Assembly: GCA_002424525.1 (NCBI GenBank)
Contig: DIKJ01000159.1
Coordinates: 11,642 to 26,450, forward strand
DNA: 14,809 nucleotides
Source: Bacteroidales bacterium UBA5621
GTDB taxonomy: Bacteria; Bacteroidota; Bacteroidia; Bacteroidales; VadinHA17
Reading direction: 5' to 3'
The notes under the pieces were generated by a model. The model was not told the origin of the DNA. It worked only from the letters and a program-made list of their open reading frames with translations, and did no database searches. Positions 7,705 to 14,539 of this stretch are shown one piece after another. Each line of letters opens with the position of its first letter. Within the stretch, counting starts at the first letter, position 1. A program made the translations under genes and the position numbers.

Positions 7705-8694
7705 ATGGACACAGTAGTAAGCGGAATAAGATCGACAGGAAACCTGCACCTGGGCAACTATTTTGGTGCAGTAAGGAATTTTCTCAAAATGCAGAAGGAG
7801 AACAACTGTTATTTTTTTATTGCTGATTATCACTCTCTTACTACACATCCCAAGCCTGAGGACCTGCACGGCAACATCAGGCAGGTGCTGGCGGAATACC
7901 TGGCATGCGGGATTGACCCTGACGTTGCGACGGTTTTTATACAGAGCGACGTGCCCGAAGTCACCGAACTCTATCTCCTGCTCAACATGAGCGCCTATGT
8001 AGGGGAGCTTGAACGCACCGCATCCTTCAAGGAAAAGATCAGGAAACAGCCTGACAACATAAATGCGGGCCTTCTTACCTATCCGGTACTGATGGCTGCC
8101 GACATCATCATTCACAAGGCGAACAAGGTGCCGGTGGGGAAAGACCAGGAACAGCACCTTGAAATGACCAGGCGGTTCGCCCGACGGTTTAACACTATGT
8201 ACGGGGTCAGTTATTTTCCCGAGCCCGACGCATATAATTTCGGGAAACAGCTTATAAAAATTCCGGGTCTCGACGGTACCGGGAAAATGGGTAAAAGCGA
8301 AGGGAACGGGATTTTCCTTGCCGACTCACCCGCTGAAATAAGAAAAAAAGTCATGAGAGCGGTTACGGACACGGGACCGGCTGAGCCGGGACTGAAGCCT
8401 TCCGGGCCGGTAAAGAACCTCTTCACAATAATGAGCGCGGTGTCGGAGCAGGCGACAGTTAAATATTTCTTGGAAAAGTACTCAACATGCGAGATCCGCT
8501 ACGGTGAGATGAAGAAACAGCTGGCAGAGGATATTATCAGGGTAACCGATCCCATACGCCAAAGGATAAACGATATTCTGACTGACCGCGACTACATGGC
8601 AAGGGTGGTCAGGGAAGGAGCCGAAAAAGCCAGGATCAGTGCATCACGGACGGTAAGGGAGGTGAGGGAGATAATCGGCTACAGGCCGTTCTGA
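7705..8694 (+). CDS. trpS: Tryptophanyl-tRNA synthetase
   Basis: A 329-residue class I aminoacyl-tRNA synthetase that charges tRNA-Trp with tryptophan in the cytoplasm; bacterial TrpS proteins are usually 325-350 residues. The HIGH-type ATP motif is GNLHLGNY (12-19), close to the N-terminus as in all TrpS, and the KMSKS loop is present as KMGKS (194-198, within GTGKMGKSEGN). VSGIRSTGNLHLGNY, FIADYHSLTT and VPVGKDQEQHLEMTR are family hallmarks for substrate binding. It stands alone on the plus strand, with its own promoter. A hairpin begins eight bases after the stop codon. Confidence 0.97.
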   Translation: MDTVVSGIRSTGNLHLGNYFGAVRNFLKMQKENNCYFFIADYHSLTTHPKPEDLHGNIRQVLAEYLACGIDPDVATVFIQSDVPEVTELYLLLNMSAYVGELERTASFKEKIRKQPDNINAGLLTYPVLMAADIIIHKANKVPVGKDQEQHLEMTRRFARRFNTMYGVSYFPEPDAYNFGKQLIKIPGLDGTGKMGKSEGNGIFLADSPAEIRKKVMRAVTDTGPAEPGLKPSGPVKNLFTIMSAVSEQATVKYFLEKYSTCEIRYGEMKKQLAEDIIRVTDPIRQRINDILTDRDYMARVVREGAEKARISASRTVREVREIIGYRPF

Positions 8695-8762
8695 AAAAAA
8701 AAGCCAGGTTAAGTTAACCTGGCTGCCCTGATGGATCAAGTATATGATTGAGATTGCCTGTG
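8693..8762 (-). ncRNA. Candidate small RNA ending at the trpS stop codon
   Basis: Predicted only from flanking signals. A sigma-54-like element (8772-8789, minus strand) would place a transcription start near 8762. The leftward terminator at 8702-8724 with its U-tract would end the transcript near 8693, giving an RNA of about 70 nt. The 38-nt stretch before the hairpin contains no ATG and no visible reading frame. Its 3' end is complementary to the last bases of trpS mRNA, and its whole length is complementary to any read-through from trpS. No RNA family is recognised. It could be chance, because the -12 dinucleotide is not canonical. Confidence 0.25.
8702..8724 (-). terminator. Intrinsic terminator hairpin oriented leftward
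   Basis: A perfect inverted repeat: arms AGCCAGGTTAA and TTAACCTGGCT around a single central base, realistically a 9-bp stem with a 5-nt loop. On the plus strand it is preceded by about nine A residues (8694-8702) and not followed by T residues (GCCCTGATGG). Read on the minus strand it is therefore GC-containing stem plus a run of about nine U, a textbook Rho-independent terminator for leftward transcripts. It may still help end trpS transcripts on the plus strand, but without a U-tract. The A-tract partly overlaps the trpS stop codon. Confidence 0.7.
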
Positions 8763-8771
8763 TAAAACTTA

Positions 8772-8789
8772 GATCAAAATGCGTGCCAG
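8772..8789 (-). promoter_or_regulatory. Sigma-54-like -24/-12 element, leftward
   Basis: The minus strand reads CTGGCACGCATTTTGATC. The sigma-54 consensus is YTGGCACG-N4-TTGCW. All eight -24 positions match, the spacing is right, and TTG and the final W match. The only miss is the -12 C, which is A here (GA in place of GC), at a normally highly conserved position. It faces the 3' end of trpS and the leftward terminator. It also overlaps the expected -33 zone of the plus-strand promoter for the 8830 gene, so binding could compete. Confidence 0.3.
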
Positions 8790-8795
8790 ATTTTA

Positions 8796-8803
8796 TAAAT
8801 TTG
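8796..8803 (+). promoter_or_regulatory. Bacteroidota -7 promoter element for the 8830 gene
   Basis: TAAATTTG, an exact TAnnTTTG match, ends 26 nt before the ATG at 8830 and predicts a start near 8810. The -33 position has no TTTG; it is occupied instead by the minus-strand sigma-54-like element. Confidence 0.45.
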
Positions 8804-8829
8804 GAAATTATTAACAGAGTGGCCGGGAA

Positions 8830-11481
8830 ATGGGGAAAAGGATCGCAATAGCTTTATTACTGGTACTTACGGCAGGAATTGTATTGATTGGCTATTTCCT
8901 CCACAGGGACAGGAAGGATCTGCTGACCGATCCGTACAAGGCGATCGCTACGGATGCCTGCATCGTAATAGAGACGGCAGATTTTCAGAGCTTCATCAAT
9001 ACCGTTACGGGTGAGACGGGACTCTTCGGGGAACTGGCAAAGGTTCAGGAACTTAACGGATTCAATGCAAGGCTGAAATATCTTTCCGGCCTGATGAGCA
9101 GACCGGGCATTAAGAAGATAATGGATGGAGGGACCACTCTCGTCTCCTTTCATCCTTCGGGTTCCGGAAAACTTGTACCGTTCCTTTCCATGGTGATCCC
9201 GGCTGAGTTAAAATTACGGCAGGTCAGGGATGTACTGCAGTCGGCGGAGATACCAGGGGTGGTTGAAATGAACCGCGGAGGCAACTCCCTTCTTGTGATA
9301 CCATTTTCTCAGGGAAACAGGAAGGATACCATTTTTCTGAATGCCGGCTCGGGACTGCTTACGTGCAGCAGTTCGGCGGCCCTGATGAAAAGAGGGAGCC
9401 TGCAGGGGACACGTGATCCTGATATCAGGCAGAGCCGCGGATTTACGAGGGTTCTGCTTGCTTCGGGCAAAAATGAAAACAAGGTTTTTGTTATTTTCGG
9501 AAACCTGACGGATCTGATGAGATCACTTCTCGGCGGCAGCCGGCCCGATCTGCCTGACAAGATTGCCAGGCTTGCGGGCAGTGCAGGCGGCGATATTTTC
9601 ATAAACGAAAACGGCTTGATTATCAGCGGTTTCGCTGAAATATCCGATTCCGCGGATCTGCTTTCCAAATATAAACCGGTTACATCGGGACCATTGAAAA
9701 CTTTCAGGATCCTTCCGGCATCGACCGCCCTTTTCGAGACTATTGTTCTGCCTCAAAAGGATTATGAAAAAATGAGCGATCTGGCGGTAAAGCTGAAGCC
9801 ATGGATGGGCGACGAGATTACCAGGGCCTGGTTTAACCTCAGAGGGAGGTCGGTGGGCGAAAACACGCTGATGATCTACGAGCTGAACAACCGGGCAATG
9901 TGCGAACAGGTTTTTATTGATATGGCACGATCGGGATCGCCTCTCTTTCATTTTCAGCCTGACGACCAGACGAAAATTCCCGTTTACCAGATAAACGGGG
10001 GGGGTATCATTCAGGGGCTTGCGGATGATTTCGCTCCCGGCGTTGAGGAAAAGTATTTTACTTTCCACGACAATTTCATGATATCGGGAAGCTCCTATGT
10101 TCCTGTGTCGCGGTTCCTTTATGATAACCTGCTCAATAAAACGCTTGCCAACGATCCGGCGTACCGCGAGTTAGAGACAACGTTGCCAAGCCGTGCCGGT
10201 TATCTCTTCTACTGCGTCCCCTCCGGAATAATCGATTACCTGGCTCTTTTCCTGAACGATGAGATAATAAAGGGATTAAGGGCGAACAAGGGTTCCCTTG
10301 ACAAGATCCAGGCCGCCGGGTTTCAGTTCGCATCAAGCAATGACATGATATACAACAGCCTGTCGGTAATGTTCGTGGATGAGGCGAGGGCAGACCCGGC
10401 CACTGAATGGGAGACGCTTCTTGATACCACCGCGAGCATCAAACCCTTCTTTTTCACCAACCATAATACAGGTGCGAAGGAGATCTTTGTCCAGGATATG
10501 AAGGGAAATGCCTACCTGGTAAACAGTGCGGGGAGGGTGCTCTGGAAGGTACCCCTGCAGGAGAGGATCAACGGGAACGTCTTTATGATCGATTACTACA
10601 GGAACGGCAAATACCAGTTGCTGTTTTCGGGAAGGAACTATCTTCACCTTCTCGACAGGAACGGCAATTATGTTGAGCGCTACCCGGTGAGGCTGAGATC
10701 ACCCGCCACCAGTCCGCCTGCACTCTTCGATTACGACAATACCCGCGATTACAGGCTGCTTATCGCAGGAGAAGACAGGCTGATCTACGCATACGACAAG
10801 ACCGGGAGCGTGGTGAAAGGATGGAAGCCGTTCAAAACCACGGGACCGGTAACCTCGGAAATAAGCTTTTTCAGGGTCTCAGGTAAAGACTACCTGGTTG
10901 CGGCCGACGACAAGTCAATATATTTCCTCGACAGGACGGGCAATATCAGGCTCAGGCCCCGGGAGGCGGTTACGAAGGCTGCGGGGTCAGCTGTAAGATT
11001 GAATCCGGGCACCGGCGCCTCAATTGTCTGTTCAGCGCCTGACGGGACGGTACAGCATATTCTTTTCGACGGGCAGGTCCGGAAATTCAAGCTGCGGGAC
11101 TTTTCGGCGGACCATTCCTTCGATTTTTTTGACATCGACGCCGACGGATTCGGTGAATACATATTTATTGACAAAGGTATGTTGTATCTTTACGATAATA
11201 ACAGAACGGAGATGTTCTCGAGGGAGTTCGGATCCCCTGAACTGGGAGGCCCCATCAACTTTATTTTTTCGGGATCGGACAGGAAAATAGGTGTTTTTGA
11301 TACAGGCAGAAAACTGATATATCTTATTGACAAGAGCGGTAACATTATGCACGGGTTCCCTCTCAGGGGAGCATCGATGTTCTCGATCGGAAAGTTGTCG
11401 GACCGGAGCGGATGGCACCTTATTGTCGGCGGGACCGACAGGTTCCTCTACAACTATAAGCTCGACGCTCAGGCAAATTAG
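8830..11481 (+). CDS. Membrane-anchored protein with C-terminal repeat beta-propeller
   Basis: An 883-residue protein of unknown function. Residues 4-24 are a single hydrophobic segment after a short basic start, with no lipobox, so it is probably a signal anchor holding a periplasmic body. Residues about 35-530 form a large domain that resembles the DUF3352-like proteins of Bacteroidota only in general layout; I see no catalytic motif. From about 552 to the end there are eight copies of a 40-46 residue unit of the form hydrophobic-G-x-D-x-x-IY-x-LD-x-x-GN. Clear examples are LLDRNGNYVERYPV (607-620), IYAYDKTGSVVKGWKPF (652-668), IYFLDRTGNI (697-706) and IYLIDKSGNIMHGFPL (830-845). This pattern fits a PQQ/BamB-like beta-propeller. 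DIDADGFGEY (768-777) looks like a calcium-binding FG-GAP loop inside one blade. The role could be protein or ligand binding at the envelope. It has its own promoter candidate. Confidence 0.8.
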   Translation: MGKRIAIALLLVLTAGIVLIGYFLHRDRKDLLTDPYKAIATDACIVIETADFQSFINTVTGETGLFGELAKVQELNGFNARLKYLSGLMSRPGIKKIMDGGTTLVSFHPSGSGKLVPFLSMVIPAELKLRQVRDVLQSAEIPGVVEMNRGGNSLLVIPFSQGNRKDTIFLNAGSGLLTCSSSAALMKRGSLQGTRDPDIRQSRGFTRVLLASGKNENKVFVIFGNLTDLMRSLLGGSRPDLPDKIARLAGSAGGDIFINENGLIISGFAEISDSADLLSKYKPVTSGPLKTFRILPASTALFETIVLPQKDYEKMSDLAVKLKPWMGDEITRAWFNLRGRSVGENTLMIYELNNRAMCEQVFIDMARSGSPLFHFQPDDQTKIPVYQINGGGIIQGLADDFAPGVEEKYFTFHDNFMISGSSYVPVSRFLYDNLLNKTLANDPAYRELETTLPSRAGYLFYCVPSGIIDYLALFLNDEIIKGLRANKGSLDKIQAAGFQFASSNDMIYNSLSVMFVDEARADPATEWETLLDTTASIKPFFFTNHNTGAKEIFVQDMKGNAYLVNSAGRVLWKVPLQERINGNVFMIDYYRNGKYQLLFSGRNYLHLLDRNGNYVERYPVRLRSPATSPPALFDYDNTRDYRLLIAGEDRLIYAYDKTGSVVKGWKPFKTTGPVTSEISFFRVSGKDYLVAADDKSIYFLDRTGNIRLRPREAVTKAAGSAVRLNPGTGASIVCSAPDGTVQHILFDGQVRKFKLRDFSADHSFDFFDIDADGFGEYIFIDKGMLYLYDNNRTEMFSREFGSPELGGPINFIFSGSDRKIGVFDTGRKLIYLIDKSGNIMHGFPLRGASMFSIGKLSDRSGWHLIVGGTDRFLYNYKLDAQAN
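10483..11478 (+). repeat. Eight-unit protein repeat (beta-propeller blades) inside the 883-residue gene
   Basis: Units begin near protein residues 552, 597, 644, 688, 731, 776, 819 and 864, a period of 43-47 residues. Each carries a strand ending in G/A-x-D or G-x-x, then a Y-x-LD-x-x-GN turn. The fifth and sixth units are degenerate, and the last is truncated after its first strands, as expected if it closes the ring with the first blade. The repeats are diverged at DNA level, so this is an old protein fold rather than a recent tandem duplication. Confidence 0.65.
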
Positions 11482-11531
11482 CAGAGAAGGCAATAATTAA
11501 TGATTTTGGTTGAATAATAACAAGGGAAGAG

Positions 11532-11729
11532 ATGACAATACTTATAAGAGTAATACTGATAGCCCTGATCATTTTTCTGCTGGGCAGATCCATTGCAAGG
11601 TTTCTTGAGGATCAGAGCTCATCTTCGCGAAAGTCCGGTAATGATGACAGGGGTGCCGGAAAGAACAGGGGAGTTTCGAAGGAAGTGGGCGAATATGTTG
11701 ATTACGAAGAGATTAAGGACGAGAAGTGA
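11532..11729 (+). CDS. Small single-span membrane protein, DUF4834-like
   Basis: A 65-residue protein: a hydrophobic helix at residues 3-22, then a charged, serine- and glycine-rich linker (about 28-50), and an acidic end GEYVDYEEIKDEK. The same design, a short N-terminal span and a C-terminal (G)EYVD-EEI motif, is typical of DUF4834 proteins of Bacteroidota, whose function is unknown. It lies 50 nt after the beta-propeller gene with no -7 motif in between, and a purine-rich AAGGGAAGAG just before its ATG, so it is probably co-transcribed. Its last 17 bases overlap the convergent mlaF gene. The conserved acidic tail argues that it is a real gene and not a chance reading frame. Confidence 0.68.
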   Translation: MTILIRVILIALIIFLLGRSIARFLEDQSSSSRKSGNDDRGAGKNRGVSKEVGEYVDYEEIKDEK

Positions 11730-12489
11730 TCTGGCTGCCGGTTGACGATCTCAATTGCTTAGCCAGTGCATTGGCAAATACAAACTCATTAAGAAGTTCG
11801 CAGTCAGAATCGAGTATCTCCTCTTTTGATCCTTCCCAGCACTTTACACCATCGCTTATAAAAACAATCTTTTCTCCTATTTTCATAACGGAATTCATGT
11901 CGTGAGTATTCACAATGGTCGTCATTGAGTACTCTTCGGTGAGTTCCTTTATCAGTTCGTCGATCAGTATTGCAGTTATCGGATCGAGTCCCGAGTTGGG
12001 CTCGTCACAAAAGAGATATCTGGGATTAAGGGAGATTGCCCTGGCGATGGCCACTCTCTTTTTCATTCCGCCGGAGAGCTCGGCAGGGAACAGGTGATTG
12101 GCGTTTATTATATTAACCCTCTTAAGGCAGAAATTGACCCTGTCGATCTTCTCTTCAGGGCTTTTTGAAGTGAACATTCCGAGAGGAAACATTACGTTCT
12201 GCTCAACGGTGAGGGAATCAAAGAGTGCCGATCCCTGGAAGAGCATCCCGATCTCTTTCCGGATCTCCTTTCTTGCTGTAAAGTCGAGTTCGTTGAACTT
12301 TATATCGTCATACAATATTTCGCCGGAGTCGATCTCATGGAGGCCGACGATAGATTTCAGGAGGACGGTTTTACCCGAGCCGCTCCTTCCGATGATGAGG
12401 TTTGTTTTTCCGGATTCGAATGACACGGTGACGTCGTTCAGTACCAGCTGATTATTGAACGATTTGCTTATGTTGTTCACCTTTATCAT
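11713..12489 (-). CDS. mlaF: MlaF-type ABC transporter ATPase (lipid transport)
   Basis: A 258-residue ABC ATPase with every standard motif: Walker A GRSGSGKT (34-41), Q-loop Q85, signature LSGGM (138-142), Walker B YLFCDEP (158-164) followed by NSGLDP, and the H-loop histidine H196 in NTHDMN. The CDEPNSGLDP form is what I expect of Mla/Mkl-type ATPases in Bacteroidota. It would power the MlaE permease encoded just upstream, moving phospholipids between the membranes. The start is ATG 12489, overlapping the mlaE stop (ATGA). A reading frame open to 12753 exists, but its extra 88 residues lie inside mlaE in another frame and look like noise. The 3' end overlaps the small membrane gene by 17 bases. 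Confidence 0.93.
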   Translation of the reverse strand: MIKVNNISKSFNNQLVLNDVTVSFESGKTNLIIGRSGSGKTVLLKSIVGLHEIDSGEILYDDIKFNELDFTARKEIRKEIGMLFQGSALFDSLTVEQNVMFPLGMFTSKSPEEKIDRVNFCLKRVNIINANHLFPAELSGGMKKRVAIARAISLNPRYLFCDEPNSGLDPITAILIDELIKELTEEYSMTTIVNTHDMNSVMKIGEKIVFISDGVKCWEGSKEEILDSDCELLNEFVFANALAKQLRSSTGSQITSRP

Positions 12490-13229
12490 GATAGCAGAAG
12501 CTGGGTAAGGATAACATTGAAGAGAAGGATGAGGACACTGCTGAAGACCACGGCCCTGGTGCTGGCCTGGCCGACCTCGAGCGAGCCACCGTAGACATAG
12601 TATCCCTGAAAGGCTGAAACACTGGTTATGATGAAGGCGAAAAAGAGGGTCTTGATAAGTGAGTAGGTTATGTAATAGGGGATAAAGGCGTATTGAATCC
12701 CATAGATAAAATCCTCGGAAGTCACCACCCCTGCCAGTGTACCTGACAACCATCCCCCCAATATTCCCACGTTGATACTGATGATCGTGAGGAAGGGAAA
12801 GAAGACAAGAGTGGCGATAAGCTTCGGCAGGATAAGGTAGGAGGCAGAGTTGACGCCCATGATCTCGAGTGCGTCGATCTGTTCGGTGACCCTCATGGTG
12901 CCTATTTCCGAAGCGATGTTGGAGCCGACCTTGCCTGCAAGGATAAGAGCTGAAATGGTTGAAGAGAATTCAAGAATGATAGAGTCGCGACAGCCCAGCC
13001 CGATCAGATATGCAGGGTAGATCGGGTTTTCGGTGTTGTAGGCAGTCTGAAGGGTGATAACGGCGCCCATGAAAAAGGAAATTATCGTGATTATCCCGAC
13101 GGAATTGAGCCCGAGATAAACCATTTCCTTCATGGTTTGTTTATAATAGATGACCGGTTTTTCGGGTCTGGAAAGAACCTTTCTGAGAAGAATGAAATAG
13201 CATCCGAGTTGTTTAAGAAATCTGAACAT
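12486..13229 (-). CDS. mlaE: MlaE-family ABC transporter permease (lipid transport)
   Basis: A 247-residue inner-membrane permease of the MlaE family (formerly DUF140). The core signature AGKVGSNIASEIGTMRVTEQIDALEIMG lies at 98-125; only family members carry G-x-IA-x-E-(I/L)GTM followed by EQIDAL. About five or six hydrophobic segments are visible (near 42-62, 84-100, 132-160, 180-205, 225-245), preceded by an amphipathic N-terminal helix. It is the first gene of the pair with mlaF. The substrate-binding MCE protein (MlaD) is not next to it here, which is common in Bacteroidota but means the complex is completed by a gene elsewhere. The gene starts at ATG 13229. Confidence 0.95.
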   Translation of the reverse strand: MFRFLKQLGCYFILLRKVLSRPEKPVIYYKQTMKEMVYLGLNSVGIITIISFFMGAVITLQTAYNTENPIYPAYLIGLGCRDSIILEFSSTISALILAGKVGSNIASEIGTMRVTEQIDALEIMGVNSASYLILPKLIATLVFFPFLTIISINVGILGGWLSGTLAGVVTSEDFIYGIQYAFIPYYITYSLIKTLFFAFIITSVSAFQGYYVYGGSLEVGQASTRAVVFSSVLILLFNVILTQLLLS

Positions 13230-13249
13230 GCCAAACTATTAACAGCGGC

Positions 13250-13257
13250 TAAAATTA
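13250..13257 (-). promoter_or_regulatory. Near-match -7 element upstream of mlaE
   Basis: The minus strand reads TAATTTTA, matching TAnnTTTG at all but the last position and ending 20 nt before the mlaE ATG, the same spacing as the exact matches elsewhere in the window. No -33 element is seen. Weak on its own. Confidence 0.25.
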
Positions 13258-13365
13258 CAAATTTTTAAGGTAATACTTGCATGCCTTCAATAAAACAGGA
13301 ATCAATAAATCAGAAATTAACCAGCAACAAGGAACCAGCGCCTGGCAACGTGAGTTAAATAATTA

Positions 13366-13373
13366 TATATTTG
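13366..13373 (+). promoter_or_regulatory. Bacteroidota -7 promoter element for manC
   Basis: TATATTTG, an exact TAnnTTTG match within an AT-rich stretch, ends 30 nt before the manC ATG. Predicted leader about 24 nt. The 174-nt divergent gap otherwise holds only AT-rich sequence and a short palindrome. Confidence 0.45.
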
Positions 13374-13403
13374 CATAGAAAACTCTAAACAATAATTTCT
13401 CTT

Positions 13404-14489
13404 ATGGATAACCGATATGTTATTATCATGGCAGGCGGTGTGGGAAGTCGTTTCTGGCCACTGAGCCGCCGTCAGAAGCCGAAACAGTTCCTTGACATAC
13501 TTGGAAGGGGAGAGACGCTGCTCCAGCAGACTTACAGGCGCTTTAAACAGGTTTGTCCCCCGGAGAATATTTTTGTTGTTACCAGCTCCGAGCATAAAAA
13601 ACTCGTTACGGGTCAGCTCGATATCAGGCCGGGAAATGTGCTGGCCGAGCCTTTCAGGCGCAACACGGCCCCATGCCTGGCCTACGGCACCTTCAGGATA
13701 CTTAAGAAGAACCCCGGGGCAGTTATTGCGGTTACACCGGCTGATCATCTGATCATCAAGGAGGAGAAATTCATTGATGTCCTTCTGAAGGGCTATGAAT
13801 TCGTGAAGCGGAACGATGCGCTGCTGACGCTGGGCATCAAGCCCGACAAGCCCGAGACCGGCTACGGTTATATACAGGCTGACCGCAAGAAGCCGGTTGT
13901 CGGGTATGACGATCTTCTCAAGGTGAAGACGTTCACGGAAAAACCCAATATAAAACTGGCGAAACTGTTCCTGCAGAGCGGCGATTTTTACTGGAACTCC
14001 GGTATCTTTATCTGGAACATCAGTACCATACTGAATGCTTTCGAAAGCCATATGCCTGACATGTATTCTGCATTTGATGAGGGCAGGGCACTTTTCGGGA
14101 CCAGGGAAGAGACAAAATTCATCAGGAAGACCTATACCGTTTGCAAGAACATTTCCATCGATTACGGGATAATGGAGAAAGCCGATAACGTTTATGTGAT
14201 GTGCACCGATATCGGCTGGTCCGATCTGGGCACCTGGAGTTCACTCTACGACAATTCCGAAGCCGACAGGCACGGGAACGTGAAAATCAGCGGGGATCTG
14301 TTCACCTATGAGAGCGCAGGCAACATTTTTCATATTTCACCTGACAAGATTGCCGTAATCCAGGGCCTGAAGGATTACATAGTTGTTGATTCGAAGGATG
14401 TCATTCTTATCATGAAGAAGGATGAGGAGCAGAACATAAAGAATTACCTCGAGGATGTCAGGAAGGAGAGCAAAGACAGGTACACCTGA
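13404..14489 (+). CDS. manC: Mannose-1-phosphate guanylyltransferase
   Basis: A 361-residue nucleotidyltransferase that makes GDP-mannose from mannose-1-phosphate and GTP, feeding O-antigen, capsule and protein glycosylation in the cytoplasm. The nucleotide-binding signature is MAGGVGSRFWPLSR (9-22), with K27 and Q28 in QKPKQFL. The acceptor-site motifs are TPADHLI (111-117), ETGYGYI (151-157), FTEKP (177-181), WNSGIF (197-202) and SIDYGIMEK (251-259). The protein stops before the C-terminal cupin/isomerase domain found in bifunctional ManC/AlgA enzymes (about 470 residues), so it is a monofunctional transferase. It has its own promoter and is followed by a strong terminator. GDP-mannose is also the precursor of GDP-fucose, widely used for surface glycans in Bacteroidota. 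Confidence 0.95.
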   Translation: MDNRYVIIMAGGVGSRFWPLSRRQKPKQFLDILGRGETLLQQTYRRFKQVCPPENIFVVTSSEHKKLVTGQLDIRPGNVLAEPFRRNTAPCLAYGTFRILKKNPGAVIAVTPADHLIIKEEKFIDVLLKGYEFVKRNDALLTLGIKPDKPETGYGYIQADRKKPVVGYDDLLKVKTFTEKPNIKLAKLFLQSGDFYWNSGIFIWNISTILNAFESHMPDMYSAFDEGRALFGTREETKFIRKTYTVCKNISIDYGIMEKADNVYVMCTDIGWSDLGTWSSLYDNSEADRHGNVKISGDLFTYESAGNIFHISPDKIAVIQGLKDYIVVDSKDVILIMKKDEEQNIKNYLEDVRKESKDRYT

Positions 14490-14495
14490 AAATGA

Positions 14496-14530
14496 AGAGA
14501 GGCAGGTTACGGACCTGCCTCTCTTTATTT
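14496..14530 (+). terminator. Bidirectional intrinsic terminator between manC and gldN
   Basis: A perfect 12-bp stem (AGAGAGGCAGGT / ACCTGCCTCTCT) with the 5-nt loop TACGG, followed by TTATTT on the plus strand. It starts six bases after the manC stop. On the minus strand it is followed by TCATTTTC, so it can also end transcripts of the convergent gldN gene, whose stop lies 10-16 bases away. Confidence 0.88.
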
Positions 14531-14539
14531 CCTGATTTC

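Noticed and set aside
7693..8157. 154-residue minus-strand frame over trpS
   Set aside because: trpS is unambiguous on the plus strand; the antisense translation looks random.
8194..8304. KMGKS in place of KMSKS in TrpS as a sign of inactivation
   Set aside because: The serine-to-glycine variant KMGKS is, to my knowledge, common in TrpS of this phylum, and all other motifs are intact.
9523..10068. 181-residue minus-strand frame inside the beta-propeller gene
   Set aside because: Shadow of a longer, better-supported plus-strand gene; no motif seen.
12490..12753. N-terminal extension of the mlaF reading frame by 88 residues
   Set aside because: The extra residues lie wholly inside mlaE in another frame, are of low-quality composition, and MIKVNNISKSF at 12489 is a normal ABC ATPase start overlapping the mlaE stop as ATGA.
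13335..13345. Short palindrome CCAGCGCCTGG in the mlaE-manC gap as an operator
   Set aside because: Only 4-bp arms that any gap of this size can hold by chance; no second copy near either promoter.
13317..14051. 244-residue open frame on the minus strand across manC
   Set aside because: Antisense shadow of manC, which has all its motifs on the plus strand; the translation shows no recognisable domain.
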